Assembly: GCA_023078555.1 (NCBI GenBank)
Contig: CM041198.1
Coordinates: 6,820,924-6,884,923, forward strand
From: Ulva prolifera
Taxonomy: Eukaryota; Chlorophyta; Ulvophyceae; Ulvales; Ulvaceae
Length of the DNA: 64,000 bases
Direction: 5' to 3'
Below the pieces are notes generated by a model. That model ran no database searches. It was given only the letters and a program-made list of their open reading frames with translations, and was not told where the DNA came from. Shown here piece by piece: positions 24,830 through 36,600 of this stretch (the first letter of the stretch is position 1; each line of letters starts with the position of its first letter). The position numbers and the translations under genes were made by a program.

Positions 24830-26714
24830 TGTATCAGTCCTGGTCAAACGGCACAGAACAGCAACGATACCGAGGTAATCACAGAGACTGGTGTTTACAC
24901 GCGAAAGTTGTATACCTTTTGTGCTGTTGCAGTGGTCGCATCGTTGACTCGAGGTCAAAGCAGGCTCGATGCATGATTACGCAGAATCTCTGATTCTTCC
25001 AGCACCAGCGCCACCACTGAAATCACGATTAAATCGGATCCCAGACGCCAGCAAGTCAATTGCGCATGTATACGTCTGTCTGTATCACATGTCAACATAC
25101 AATTTACACAGAAGGCCGCCTGTGCACGTGTGCATCCAGATTCTGCGCACTGCCAGTGTGCAGATCGCCGACCTTGACACGAATTTCCTGCTGTCATAGA
25201 CTTTTGCACGCAACTCTGGCTGCACGTTGTTCCGTAGCAGAATTATTTTCGCGATGGCTTCAAAGGTACTGTGTCTGCGTGTTTCCTCAGGCCGTGTGCT
25301 CGTGATCCGTCACATTCTGTGCTGCGGTGCCTTTCACAACCACCAGGCAGCGTAGATTATTTGCGCGACAAGGATTTCAAAATACCGTCTGTGTTTAGTC
25401 TGTATGAATTCACCCGCACAGCTTCTTTCTCCGTGTGCGCTCAGGTCTGTGCACCTGCCCTACATGACTGACTCGAGCCAGACGGAATAGCCAGCTCATC
25501 CGGGAAACCTGAATGCCACGCAGTGTAGCCGCTGATGCTTCCTTTGTATACCGCACCATGTGTGATGTAACGGTGACATACGTCAGTGCTGCATCTCCTA
25601 TCCCTGGTTTATTTCACACGTATGCTCAGAATGACAAAGAGCACGCCGTTTTGGACCCATGCCACTGCTCCCTTTACCAGTACTTGCGGGACAAATCCAA
25701 CATAACTTGTTCAGCATGCCTGATCGCGACGTGAGCGTAAATATGACCTCCACTGACGAGCACTCCACTACATCGACTGCAGCAACAACTCTGTTGTGAG
25801 CGTCAGCACACTGCCAGTTCATGGCTCCAAGTGAAAGCTTGTCTCCCGAGAAGTGCCGGTCGCCCACAATATTCCTGGCGACTATTGCCTACAATGCTCA
25901 GAAAACACACAGCCATACTTGAACCGGAAACGGTGGTGTCAGAGTCACCTGCAGTTGCGGCATGACATGCACAGCTTCAGGTGGGAACCGCTGCATGCTC
26001 ACCACTACAGCATACTGGCCAGGCATCAGCCACATACACTCACTGCTAGCAGGGACATTCGACAATGCCTGGTTTCGGCCAAACCCAATGTGTTGTTGAC
26101 AGACACACTGCAACCCAGGCAATGCTGCTCTGATGTGCTGCAATACTATTCTCACAGGAAACCGGAGATTATCTGTGGGAATATCCTCCCTGCAGTGCCA
26201 TGTTGACACAGGCGCCTGTCGACATATGCACCCTCATAACATCCGCCTCCGGCCACCTCTGCGGCAGTATTGCCAAGGACATGTGCCATGCAGCATGCTT
26301 TGCAGCAGTGGGTGTCCATATGTGAAACAGCAAACACAGACTTCTCCACTTAGCATCACCAGGCAGGATCGGCTCGACAGTATGATCACCCCTTGAACTG
26401 CTTTTCATTGCAACGGAGCCCATGCTTCAATTCATGGCCGTCCTGCAGTTGAAAACATGGGTGTCCGCCAATCGCAACTAGCCCTTGAGGCCCACACTGC
26501 TGCAGTGAATTGTAAACGCCTGGCCACAGCAGCAGGCACTGGTATGATGTAAGCCGCTCCAACAGGCCCGCGGTGCCGCGTCCGCAACCTCTCGAGCCAT
26601 ATATGGAGGATACAGCCTCTGTTACACTCAGCAATGCTCACAACATGAACACACATTCCTTCACAATACAGATCACACTGCTCTACCTCGTGACTCGGCC
26701 CGGAGGGCTCACGA
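24830..26714. other. PsaD upstream region and DEG 3' flank
   Basis: The PsaD promoter should lie just above 24830. Reverse-strand TGTAA at 26622-26626 lies about 90 bases past the DEG stop. Between them, 25300-26600 has no frame I recognise on either strand. Confidence 0.45.
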
Positions 26715-29700
26715 TCAACCGACCGCATCCGGCAGCTCGACGAGGGGCACATTCACGGCGACCTCCGCGCGGCCCCGCAGCAGCGTCACGGGGACCTGGT
26801 CCCCGACGGAGAACTGCTCGACGATGGCGGCGATGTCCTCCGAGCTCTGCACGCGCTCGCCGCCGACGGCGACCACGAGGTCGCCCGGCACCGGCTCGCC
26901 CGCCGCGTTGACCGAGAAGCCCCTGCACCGCCACATGCATGCTGAATTGTGCGTGGGGCGAGACGCCCTTGCATTGCCGCACGCATGCAACTCTGGTCGG
27001 GGGGTGGGTACCTCGCGCTCGGCAAGTCTGGCTCGCGTGCAATGGTGTTGAGTTGACACTGTCGCCCACAGGCATCGTACACAAGGGCTGATGTCAAGGG
27101 GGCTGAGGGCGAGCAGGTGCATAGGTGATCCTGTCGATCAACACGCTGAGTGCACGAACAGCATATCACTTGTAGCCGCACGTAATGCATCGTTTTTTTC
27201 TTCCTCTCTCACTGACAGTTTCCTTTTGTTCTCTGCGCAGGACAGTGGATGCATACATGCTGGTCTGCCGCGGCCGCTCGCTGCACCGGCATTTGCATGC
27301 ATGGTGTCACCCTGGACACCGCAAAGGGGACCGAGCCGCTGCACGCGCGCCAGAGTGGCCACTGCAGGGGGCGCCCGCCACCGGGCAGGTGTGGCGTGAA
27401 CCATGCCGCTCCGCTTGCAACAAACACACAAGACGCAGCACGCACGGCATATGTGGCCCCGTCGACTCGGAGTTGTCAATGTCCATACAGGATACGGCTC
27501 AGTAAATTCTAGCTGACTTTACTAGACGCACGGCACGCCATGCACTATCTGCCAAGCGGAACAGACAGTCACCTACGCCCTGAGCCGCAGCAGTACAACA
27601 CACTGTAAGTTGCGGACGGTCGTCTGAGGGGGGTTTCCAGGTGGTTTACCCCTTCGGCATGCGTGGTCCCGTCAACTCGGAGTTTTCAATGTCCAATAGG
27701 ACACGGCTCAGTAAATTCAGACTTACTTTACTTTACACACGGCCCTCCGCCGGTACGTACATGTTCAAAAGCTGATGAGCTGCAGCCCAGACGCACAGCA
27801 CCCACAGACACCAAGTGAAAGAAGAGAAGATCCGCCGCACCGTAACCCCGCCTGCTCCGCGCCACTCCCCGGCTCCACCGCATGCACAACCACCCCCGGC
27901 GGCAGCCCGAGCGCGTGGCGTAGGTGCATGCTCGGCTCGTCCCCTAGCAGCCGCAGCCCGATGCGGCCGCGGCGCACGCGGCCATACGCGATGATCTGCG
28001 CGACGCTCCGCCGCACGGTGTTGATCGGCACTGCGAAGCCGATGCCGACGTTGCCGCCGCCGCCGGGCGAGTAGATCATCGTGTTGATGCCGATGAGGCG
28101 GCCGGAGGAGTCGAGCAGCGGGCCGCCGGAGTTGCCGGGGTTGATGGCGGCGTCGGTTTGGATGACGTCGCGGATGACGCGGCGCGCGACGCCCTGGATC
28201 TGGCGGTTGACAGAGCTCACGATGCCCGCTGCATACATCCACACCGCGAGTTTGGGCACTGAGGTAAACGAAACAATCTCATGCAAACGGCGTTGTTTTA
28301 CAGCGATGTCTCGCCCGTGCGTTGACCCAGCGGGTGGATGCTGATGACGATCGGACATCTCAGGTATAGTTGGTTTGGAAGATTTGTCGATCAGTTTTGG
28401 ACCGGCGAATTCATCGACATAGTTTGAACGGCAAGTGAGGCAGACATTACTGAGAAATTCAGCAGACTTTTGCCTTTTCATTTGGTCGCGAGCCTCGGTG
28501 CTGGCACCAAATCGCGTCCATGCCGGCATTTGCCACTGACCAGGTCTTATCCCGGAGCGTTGTCGGTCGATCGCACGCACGCAAGTGAGGTACACTCGGC
28601 GGTCGGATGTGTGACGGTGCAAGCGCATGCAGTCAGCACATTGAACCCGAGGGTGTCGGGGCTGGCTCAGTGCTGAGTCACTGCACCGTGTACGTTTGCC
28701 TGGGCACACGCACAGATACACAGACTAAACAGTTGTGCTGGGGGAGGCGGGGGCCTCCCCGGGGCGGGGGGTGTTGTTGGGGTCTCGCTGTTTCTTTGCA
28801 CGGCAGCCTTGGCTGCATGTGCTTTCGGGGCTCTTGCGCCTGGCTGGTGGGCGGGGTGCGGGTGGGGGTGGGCGTGTGGGTGTGCTTGTGGGTGTGCGGT
28901 GGGAGGCTTGTGTGTGTTTGTGGGGGTGTGTGTTGGTGTGTGCTGCGTGTGGCTTGTTGCGTGGTGTGCGGTTCCCCTGGTTGTTGCTCGCGGTGCTACG
29001 TGCCTTGTTTGCTTTGTCCTTGTAACACACAGACTAAACAGCATGCGCACTATGCGGAGGCGGTGAGCACACTCTTCCCTGACGAAAAGGTACTAGTACC
29101 CGCAACACATGTCAAGGGCCGCTGCGGGCGCACCGGTGAGCGTCTGGTCCAGTCCAAACGGGTTCCCAATCGCAAACACTTTCTGCCCGACCATCAGGTC
29201 ATGGCTCGTGCCGACCGAAATCGGCTCATTCCCGCCGCCCGCCGCCGCCGCGGCTGCCGGCAGCTTGAGCACGGCGACATCGTTGTTAGGGTCGACGCCG
29301 ACGAGCGTCGCGTCATGCGTGCGCTGGTCGCTGAGCGTGACCTTGACGCGGCTCGCGGCCTGGACGACGTGGAAGTTGGTGACGATATGGCCAGAAGTGT
29401 CCCAGAGGAAGCCGGAGCCGGTGCCCGGCTGGATGGAGCCGGGGTCGAGCTGCAGCATGCTGGCGCCCCGGGCCTGGCTGAGCGTCGTGATGTGAGCGAC
29501 ACTCATGCGAGCCTTCTGCATGCACCCGTCCGGGGGTGATGAAGCATGTGGCTGTGAGAAGGGGGCGTTCGGGTGGTTTACCTCTTCGGGATGTGCTCCA
29601 CTTTATCCGTACTGCTGACATCCGATACAGGATCTGGCTAAGTATATGAGCAAATTCACACATGACTGCATGTACTCAGCCGGGCACACGATAGTGCAGA

Positions 29701-31041
29701 TTAAAGCTGTCTGGACGGGGGTTGCTGGGTGCTCTAGCGGTCGAGCATGTGGTCCTGGACGTACCGGAGACGTTGATGTCCGGTCAGAGACCAAACTAAA
29801 GCTAGCTTTAGCTTAGGTTTAGCTTAGCTAGATGGCAGTTGATTGCGGGCATGGGTGGCAGGCTTCGCTGCAGCTCGCGGCGCTCGGGCTATCGAGCACA
29901 GGACCGCTCACCTACTTTGTTATCTTTCCCATCTTCTTGGAGGCATGGGCTGCCCACATGCGGTGTGCGGGCGGTCCCTGCCTGAGAGAGCCTGGGACTG
30001 TGCTGTGTTTTGTACAGCTGAGGAGACATGCAGGGATCGAGGGTGATCGTAGACGTTCAGCAGCGTCAGCAGCTAGACATGGATGCGAACGAGGACAAGG
30101 CGAGGTTCAGCTATGGGGTCGGAGTGAGGCCGTCCTGAGCATGCGGTTGGTAAAAGCACAGGCTAGATACAGACAGATACGGTCAGGCAAAGCAACGTAC
30201 ATGAGCTCGCACCAGTGCATGGCAGAGCTCCAGGAAATACTTCACAGCATCTGTTTCAGACAGGTGCCATGACAGGCGTTGGCAGCGTTACTGCATAGAG
30301 AACGCAGAGGGACCGGAAAACTGGCGCAGAAGGTGCAAACGAGGCCACGACCTCTGTGAACCACTGCATTTGTACCATTCAGACGGTTTCAGCATGGTGC
30401 TGAATTCAGTTTTGCAGAGTGCTTGTCAGTGGAGGTGATATAGTATACGCATCGGTGTTGTTCCTGTGCAGATTGCTTGCTGCATGTGTTGCATCAGGGC
30501 CCGAGATGCTGAGGAGGTGCACCTGGAATAGCCTGACACTGTACTGCTCGTCTGATTGCAGGCGTGAGATGCGCGCTCCTAGGGCCTGAAGCACATCCGT
30601 GCGGACCAGGTCTTTCTTGGGAGCCTCGACCAGAGCTGAGACATCTGCCCGTACCGCCATGGGCAAGCGATGGAAGTTGTCGTGAACACATGCGGCCAGG
30701 TCTGCCTTCTCTAGAATGCCTCGTTGGTCTATGTCGCTGCTGGAGAGTGCTTGCTGCAGGGCTGTCACTGGCAAAGCTTTCAGGCTCTCCAGGCTGGGTA
30801 CAGCTGATGTGCTGAGTTCACTCCCTGCACGCAACAGCAACCACATGGAGAGAATTTGACCAGGAATATCCTGAAGCGGCTTCCGCACGGGGCTGCTCAA
30901 ATTGCAATTCAGTATCTGCTGTGCTATGGCAGGTTGATCGTTTTGCACGAATTGCACCAGACACACACCCCGCAGTCCCTTCCATGGAGAAGCGCGCGCA
31001 TGGGAGAACAGCAATGGTGATCTCCGAAGTGCCTGCAGCAT
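26715..31041 (-). CDS. DEG: DEG/HtrA-type serine protease with PDZ domain
   Basis: Exons in transcript order: 31041-30523, 29515-29134, 28228-27841, 26922-26715; about 498 residues. DEG proteases are ATP-independent endopeptidases that degrade or refold damaged proteins; plant DEG1/5/8 act in the thylakoid lumen. The trypsin-like triad is visible: H222 in [10 protein letters not shown]252 in [10 protein letters not shown] and S334 in [32 protein letters not shown] and [10 protein letters not shown] are DEG hallmarks. A single PDZ domain (about 390-490) ends ...[13 protein letters not shown]...[29 protein letters not shown] joins exons 1 and 2 exactly where DEG proteins have a VRLFQ...SVVYIT block. 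The ~170-residue N-terminal part is not a known DEG region, and its start is uncertain because no ATG precedes 31041 in frame and an intron may lie within it. Introns 1 and 2 contain dispersed repeats. Confidence 0.91.
27443..27534 (+). repeat. Dispersed repeat family A, copy 2
   Basis: It reads CGGCAT.TGTGG.CCCGTC, CTCGGAGTT, TCAATGTCCAT, GGATACGGCTCAGTAAATTC and a TTTACT end. It lies in the last intron of the DEG gene, about 110 bases from copy 3 in the same orientation. Confidence 0.75.
27641..27740 (+). repeat. Dispersed repeat family A, copy 3
   Basis: This is the clearest copy: GGTGGTTTACC, TTCGGCATGCGTGGTCCCGT, CAACTCGGAGTT, CAATGTCC, GGACACGGCTCAGTAAATTC, then TTACTTTACTTTACACACGG. 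It lies in the DEG last intron, 100 bases upstream of the exon 3 boundary. Confidence 0.75.
28718..29041 (+). mobile_element. Repeat family B, retroposon-like copy with 15-bp target duplication
   Basis: The GT-rich segment 28733-29026 ends ...GGTGCTACGTGCCTTG...TTTGTCCTTGTA and is flanked by perfect 15-bp direct repeats ACACAGACTAAACAG at 28718-28732 and 29027-29041. It is colinear with about 61140-61490 over most of its length and with the truncated reverse copy at 2510-2628. The long target duplication argues for non-LTR (LINE/SINE-type) insertion. It lies in the second intron of the DEG gene. No Pol III box or coding frame was recognised. Confidence 0.75.
29573..29830 (+). repeat. Dispersed repeat family A, degenerate copies
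   Basis: 29573-29650 (GGTGGTTTACCTCTTCGGGATG ... ATACAGGATCTGGCTAAGTA) is a degenerate copy. A still weaker resemblance (GCATGTGGTCCTGGACG ... GTTGATGTCCGG) lies at about 29747-29790. GCTAGCTTTAGCTTAGG...TTAGCTTAGCTA follows at 29799-29830. All lie in the first intron of the DEG gene. Confidence 0.5.
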
Positions 31042-33631
31042 GCCGGTGGAATACGGCGACCACCCCGCGTATCGGTCGAGGCGCAATTGCGGGAGCAATG
31101 AAATCCACGAGCGGCTGATCTGTCGGTGCAAGGCGCCAAACTGAAGCACGACGACGACCAGATTTTACGCAATGGCCTACGACACCGCTGCGATGATTTC
31201 TCGTGAAGCGATTCCTCTGTATTCCAGAAAACAGGAGCACCGTGCGCTCACACGATGCGGGATGGCCCTGTCACCACATCGTTTTGAAGTTTACCGGCAA
31301 CATCACCAGCACTGCATGCAGCTGCACGCCTGTCATGATAGCCACAGAACACCACAAGCCTTGGACCGCAGCCCAATAGCTGAAATTTTCTGTGTGCTGT
31401 TCCTGCCAACTTAGAGCGTGGCAGTGAAAGCCCGCGTTTCATGCAGCGAATGTAGACGTCTTGATGCCCGGTCGTTGGTGCATATGTGTCACTCTGCAAA
31501 ATTTCTTAGAGCTGTAGCCTTCAATTGTCACAGCTGTACATGAGCTAAGCTTCTGATCACCTGGAAGCAAGTCACGCCGTCCGGTCCCTTAGCTGATAGG
31601 TCTTCGCCATGGGACCCAGCGACGACGATCTGTGGCTGCAGGTTTGCCTCTTTGCCATGGAAGGACCCCATGATGCCGTGCCTTGTTCCCGGGCTTTGCA
31701 GCGCGCGGTGCTGAAGTGCTAGTGCGCGTGCAGTTGTATGGCGAAGCTCCTCCAACGGAACCTGTTCAACAGCATACCTTTCCAACAGCAGACGATGATA
31801 CCGGGGCAGGTGCGAACTAATCTCATTGTGTGTACGTGGCTCCATGCCGGACTGCGCGTCAGCCAAGCATGCAGTGGTTCAGGGATTCCAGGTCATGCTT
31901 GCGGAACTGGATCGGCTATATCGCACATCAGCAGCACAGCAACTCTCACTTCCATCACGAGAGCCGGCGTGGTGCTGCAGGACTAGGTACTGCCCAAGTT
32001 TCGAGTGCATCGTTGGCAGCACAGCAGTCATTTGCATCCAGTGCAGACATTCCTGCAACAGCTGTGCAAGATGATCAACAGACCTATCCTCAGCAGACAG
32101 CCCAGCCACAGCAACAGGCCGCTCAGACAGCAGCTCAGTCACATGCCTATCTCCAGCAGAATGCCCTGCAGAAGTACCAAGCGGCCGCTCAAAACATGGC
32201 GCCTCCTGAAGATGACATGGAGCTCATCATGGACACAGGCATCGCCTTTGCCTCGACCTACGTGGCCCCTCAAGCTACCAATCGCCAGGGGCAAATGGAT
32301 CAGCCTCCTGCAGACGACGATGTGCGGCCAATTCACTGCTGTTCATATCATGATGCCTGCTGTTCAGACCTGGGTTGTGACCTCTGTAGCGAGGCTGTTC
32401 CGCCACCTGTTCAGAGTGTAAGTGTAGCTGTTCCATTCGGTAGCCAAGATGGCCTTTGTCGTGTAACGGATCCTTCTCTGGTGGCACTTGCATATCATGT
32501 CGCTTCTGGTCTGTGAGTAGCTGCAATCGCTACCGCACACAGTCTTTCCGTCTCCTGATACCCATGTCCATGGTCTTTCGTTCTACTCATCTCCACCTGC
32601 AGTCTGGACCATGCGATTACATATCACGATCGAAGCCATCAGGAACCGTCTGCTTGACCACACAAGGATGTCGCTGCGAATGTCCTGCACCAGAGCTGCA
32701 GGATAGTACTTGCTTCGGCATCCAGGCCTCGTACGTGTGTGTGAGTGTAGCACGATGATATTTTAGCCCTAGTCCGATGGCTCAGGAGGGCCCTGTGGCA
32801 CTGTTTTGAGATCACAGATGTATACTTAGCACGAGCGTGGCCGTGCCTCTCTTCTTCAACGATTTTTTTACCGAGTCGCAGCAGCACTCACCGGAAGCCT
32901 GTCCACTGCAGCTTTGTCAATGCATGGCTGTATTGGTGCTGGGAGTATTCTGCGGCTGCTGCGACTGTGTTGATGCCCCACGCCACGATTCCTGTTTGTT
33001 CAGTAGGCATCCGTGACAGCCTCATGCTCCACGCGCCAATTTGCCCCCTGCAAACCTGCTAATCTGCATTACTTCACTTCCGTCCTGCAGCCCACTTGTC
33101 GTGTCAAATGTGTACCTCATCAGCCGCATCTATCTACAGCATACACTTTCACTTGCATCTGCACCTGTGATCGTGTGTTGGTGCCAACCTGGTTTTGTCT
33201 GGGCATGCACTGGTTGCTAATGTCCCTGTGGACATGGCCATATATCCATCAACACATGCCCGAGGACGTGGCGGCGTGTGAGGCCTCATCCGGGGAACTC
33301 GCCGCGAGATGCCTCTGCGCGGTGCCAAGCCTGTTGAGCCTCAGCCATGCCGCCTGAGGTTTCGCCTTGCTTGCTGCCGCAACTGCTGCGACAGCTCGCA
33401 TACTGAAAGCACTGAGCCCTGGTTACGGGCACACAGCCGCGCCGCTAGTAGCCACACAGCCGCGCGCGCTGCTAGTAGCCACACAGCAGAGTGTCCAAGC
33501 CTGCCCATGCTCATGTGCATGACGGACGCTCCAAGGGAGCGCCAGCTCACCCACATCTGTCAACAATCCTGCGTCGGCAGCACCGCCCTCAACCCCAGCC
33601 CACTGCCCCCCACCACCCCCCCGCTCTGCAG
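31042..33631. other. Region between DEG and FIP1 exons, possible Gln-rich exon
   Basis: This 2.6 kb has no recognised family. Forward 31985-32336 reads a Gln/Ala-rich stretch (PQQQAAQTAAQSHAYLQQ, then APPEDDMELIMDTG and QPPADDD before a GTGCGG donor-like site). It could be an exon of an unrecognised gene or a 5' exon of the FIP1 gene. The reverse strand at 31560-31830 also reads a plausible helix (HRLLLERYAVEQVPLEELRH). I cannot choose between them. 33420-33490 carries a short duplicated GCTAGTAGCCACACAGC. Confidence 0.3.
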
Positions 33632-33643
33632 GATTTCCTCATC

Positions 33644-36600
33644 ATGCCCGCCGACCTCCCCGCCCCGTCCCGCCCCGCGCCCGCCCCCACCCCCGTGGCC
33701 ACGACCGCCGTCTCCGACACCGTGTCCCGGGAGCGCCGCAAGGTCGCGGCCGCGCGCGCGAGCACCGCCTCAAAGGCCGGCCTCGTCGTGCCGCCGCCTA
33801 TGCTGCAGCCCGGCATCGCGGCGGCGGACTATGCGCAGGCCCGGCCAAAGCCGCCGGCGCCGGTGTCGTGGGATATGGAGGCCGCGTGGCCGACCGAGGC
33901 GGTCGAGTCCCAGCCGATCAAGCTGCCGCGCCAGAACAAAGTCACACAGGTGTGTGTGGCCCTCCCTGCTCTGTACGCAGCTTGCGTGTTGAAGACGCGA
34001 TCGGTGGCGTGGGCGTGCACCTGCGCTGTATCGCTTCAGGCGCTGTTCGGGGCTGGTGCCTGTGTTTCGCAACTCGCATGTTTGTGTCTGTGATCCGGCC
34101 GCGGTGGCCCCTAGCACCAGTGTTATGTTGGAAGCTGAAGGTGCGCTCCAGAGTTGCATTAGTACGTTTCGTGATAAAGTACGTTAGGCAAAAATACGCG
34201 TATGGTACGTTGGCTATTATCAGGGGGGGTTGAAAAGTACGCTGTATAGGCTACATTGCTGGCTTGGCGCCGGAGGCGCCAAGCCCGTGATGGCCAGACG
34301 TGGTGCCACGGTCACTGTCATCTGTGCTTAGGCACACTATTGCAGAGAATAGTACAATGAACTAGTAGTCAATCAGGTGATCAGGTTACTCAGGTTCATC
34401 ATGCAATGCAAGGGATGTTCAAAACCTTCTTTGGCCTTGTGGCTAGAGGTGCACCACAGTGCAGAGCTCCATGGAGCTCCAGGCTCTCCGAAATCGGTTA
34501 AGTCCGAAACGTACGCGCGTACTGTACGCTGATATAGTACGTAAGCATAAAATACGCGTATTAAACGTACCGAAATCGAAAGATACGCGTATTAATGCAA
34601 CTCTGGTGCGCTCCATGTGATCCCTGCACCTAGCGTCACCTGTAGGTGCTGGGGTGTGAGGTGTGCGGCGCTGCCAGAGGGAGGGGAGTGCGCGCATCAG
34701 CTCCGTCACGGCCGGCCGGCTGTGCTATACTATAGCGGGCCCGCAGCAATGCCTTAAGCGCACGGGTAGTTGCTGCGTCTCTGGCGGGAAAGGACCGCGT
34801 CGCATGGCCAGTGCGGCGCGCTTGATCTGAGCACAGATCTGGCTCCCCGACCGAAGACAAGAACAAAGAGTAACACAGTCACACACGTACAAGTGGAAGC
34901 ATGAGAGGCGTATGGCTGCGGCGGGCCAGGCAGCGCCTGCAGGCGTAAGCTGATGCTTGGCGGCAAATAGGCCAAGCATGGCAGAACAGCTCGGCAGGCA
35001 GCGCCAGCAGCCGCGTTGACGTGTGGCAGAGAGAATGCAGGCAGAGTACAAGGAATTTCTGGCGCTCGGGCACGGCGACATCTTCGAGCTCGACATCACG
35101 CGCTGCGTGGCCATCGGGCCGCGCGAGGACGTGCGCCCCGCGCCGTGGACGCTGCCGGGCGCCGACCTCTCGGACTACTTCAACTACAACCTCGACCCCG
35201 AGTCCTGGCGGTACTACGCCGCCATCATCGAGGCCTACAGGTGCGCCGCGCCTGCTGCGCATGCTGTGGCTGGGGCCTGCCGGTGTCTGAAGTGTGCTGA
35301 TTTGAGTACATTTGGGTGAGATTTGTAGATGTACGCATCCTTGTACCTGGTTGCAATGCCCAGTCGTACGTTGTGGTGCTCCGCCATGCAGTGGCCCGAA
35401 TCCCTGCTGTGCCCCGAATCCCTGCTGTGCATGGGGCCTGCTGTGCATGGGGCCTGCTGTGCATGGGGCCTGCTGTGCATGGGGCCTGCTGTGCATGGGG
35501 CCTGCTGTGCATGGGGCCTGCTGTGCATGGGGCCTGCTGTGCATGGGGCCTGCTGTGCATGGGGCCTGCTGTGCATGGGGCCTGCTGTGCTGGAGCGCAG
35601 GCTGCGAGCTGGTCCAGCGCAAGCGGGACACCCCCCGGGGATCATCACATGTGTCGCCTATCCGCCTCCCGGGGTGTTGAGGCTGATGCCGCCATTAGTT
35701 GAGGCGTGATGCCTGGTCCCGTTGGACTGGGGTGATTGCATCTCGTACACCAGTCCCAATCTACTGAATACATCTCAGCCGGCTGTGGCTTGCCAGCTCT
35801 CAGCACTGCACCCTCCCAGCCCTGTGGCCCCTCGCACCACGCACGCTCACCAGCGCCACACCGGCCCTGTCCGTGCAGTACTGCCCCTGTTCGTGCAGTA
35901 CTGCCCCTGTCTTTGACGGCCCAAGCTGGCAGCCCAGCCAGCGCCACACCCCCCCCCTCTCTAGTCTTCCCCAGCCCCTGTCCGTGCAGGAAGCAGTACT
36001 GCCTGCGCGCCGGGCCGCAGAGCGCGGCGACGCGGCCTATCATCGACGAGGACGAGGACACGCTGCCGCTGCAGCGCCGCTTCGGCGTCGCGCACCCGGT
36101 CGCCGCGTACGAGCCCGCCAGCGACGCGGGCTTCTTCCCGAACGGCCTGCGCCTGCCGCGCCGGGACGTCACGCGCCGCTCCGCCGCCGACAGCGCCGCG
36201 GTGACGGTGGCGCTCGTGGACTGCGACATCGACGTGGACGAGCGGAGCGACTGCCCGCCGGCAGACTACGGCAGCTGGCACCTCTACGGGCCGCTCGGCA
36301 TGGCCAACATCACCGATTTCGAGCATTACCATTACAACCCGGAGGCGAGCGAGATGAGTGCGTGTCTCCTCCTCCTGCTGTTGTCTCTGCGAGGTGCTCC
36401 TCTAGGTGCCGATGTGCCCGCACCGGCAGTTGTGGCGTAAAGTTAATGGAGCACCTCTGGATTCACTGAGCCATGTCCTTACCAGAAATTGACGATTCTG
36501 AATATCCGGGACTGTGTATGCGGCAGGGGTAGGCGTGTGCCATGAAACCGCCCATGAAGCAACTCATAGATTTAAGCATGAGTCATGCTGCATGACTGCA

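Noticed and set aside
34879-35709. Long frames on both strands across the 16-bp array, and a possible CRISPR-like array
   Set aside because: The units are contiguous with no spacers and leave all frames open; this is a minisatellite in an intron of a nuclear gene.
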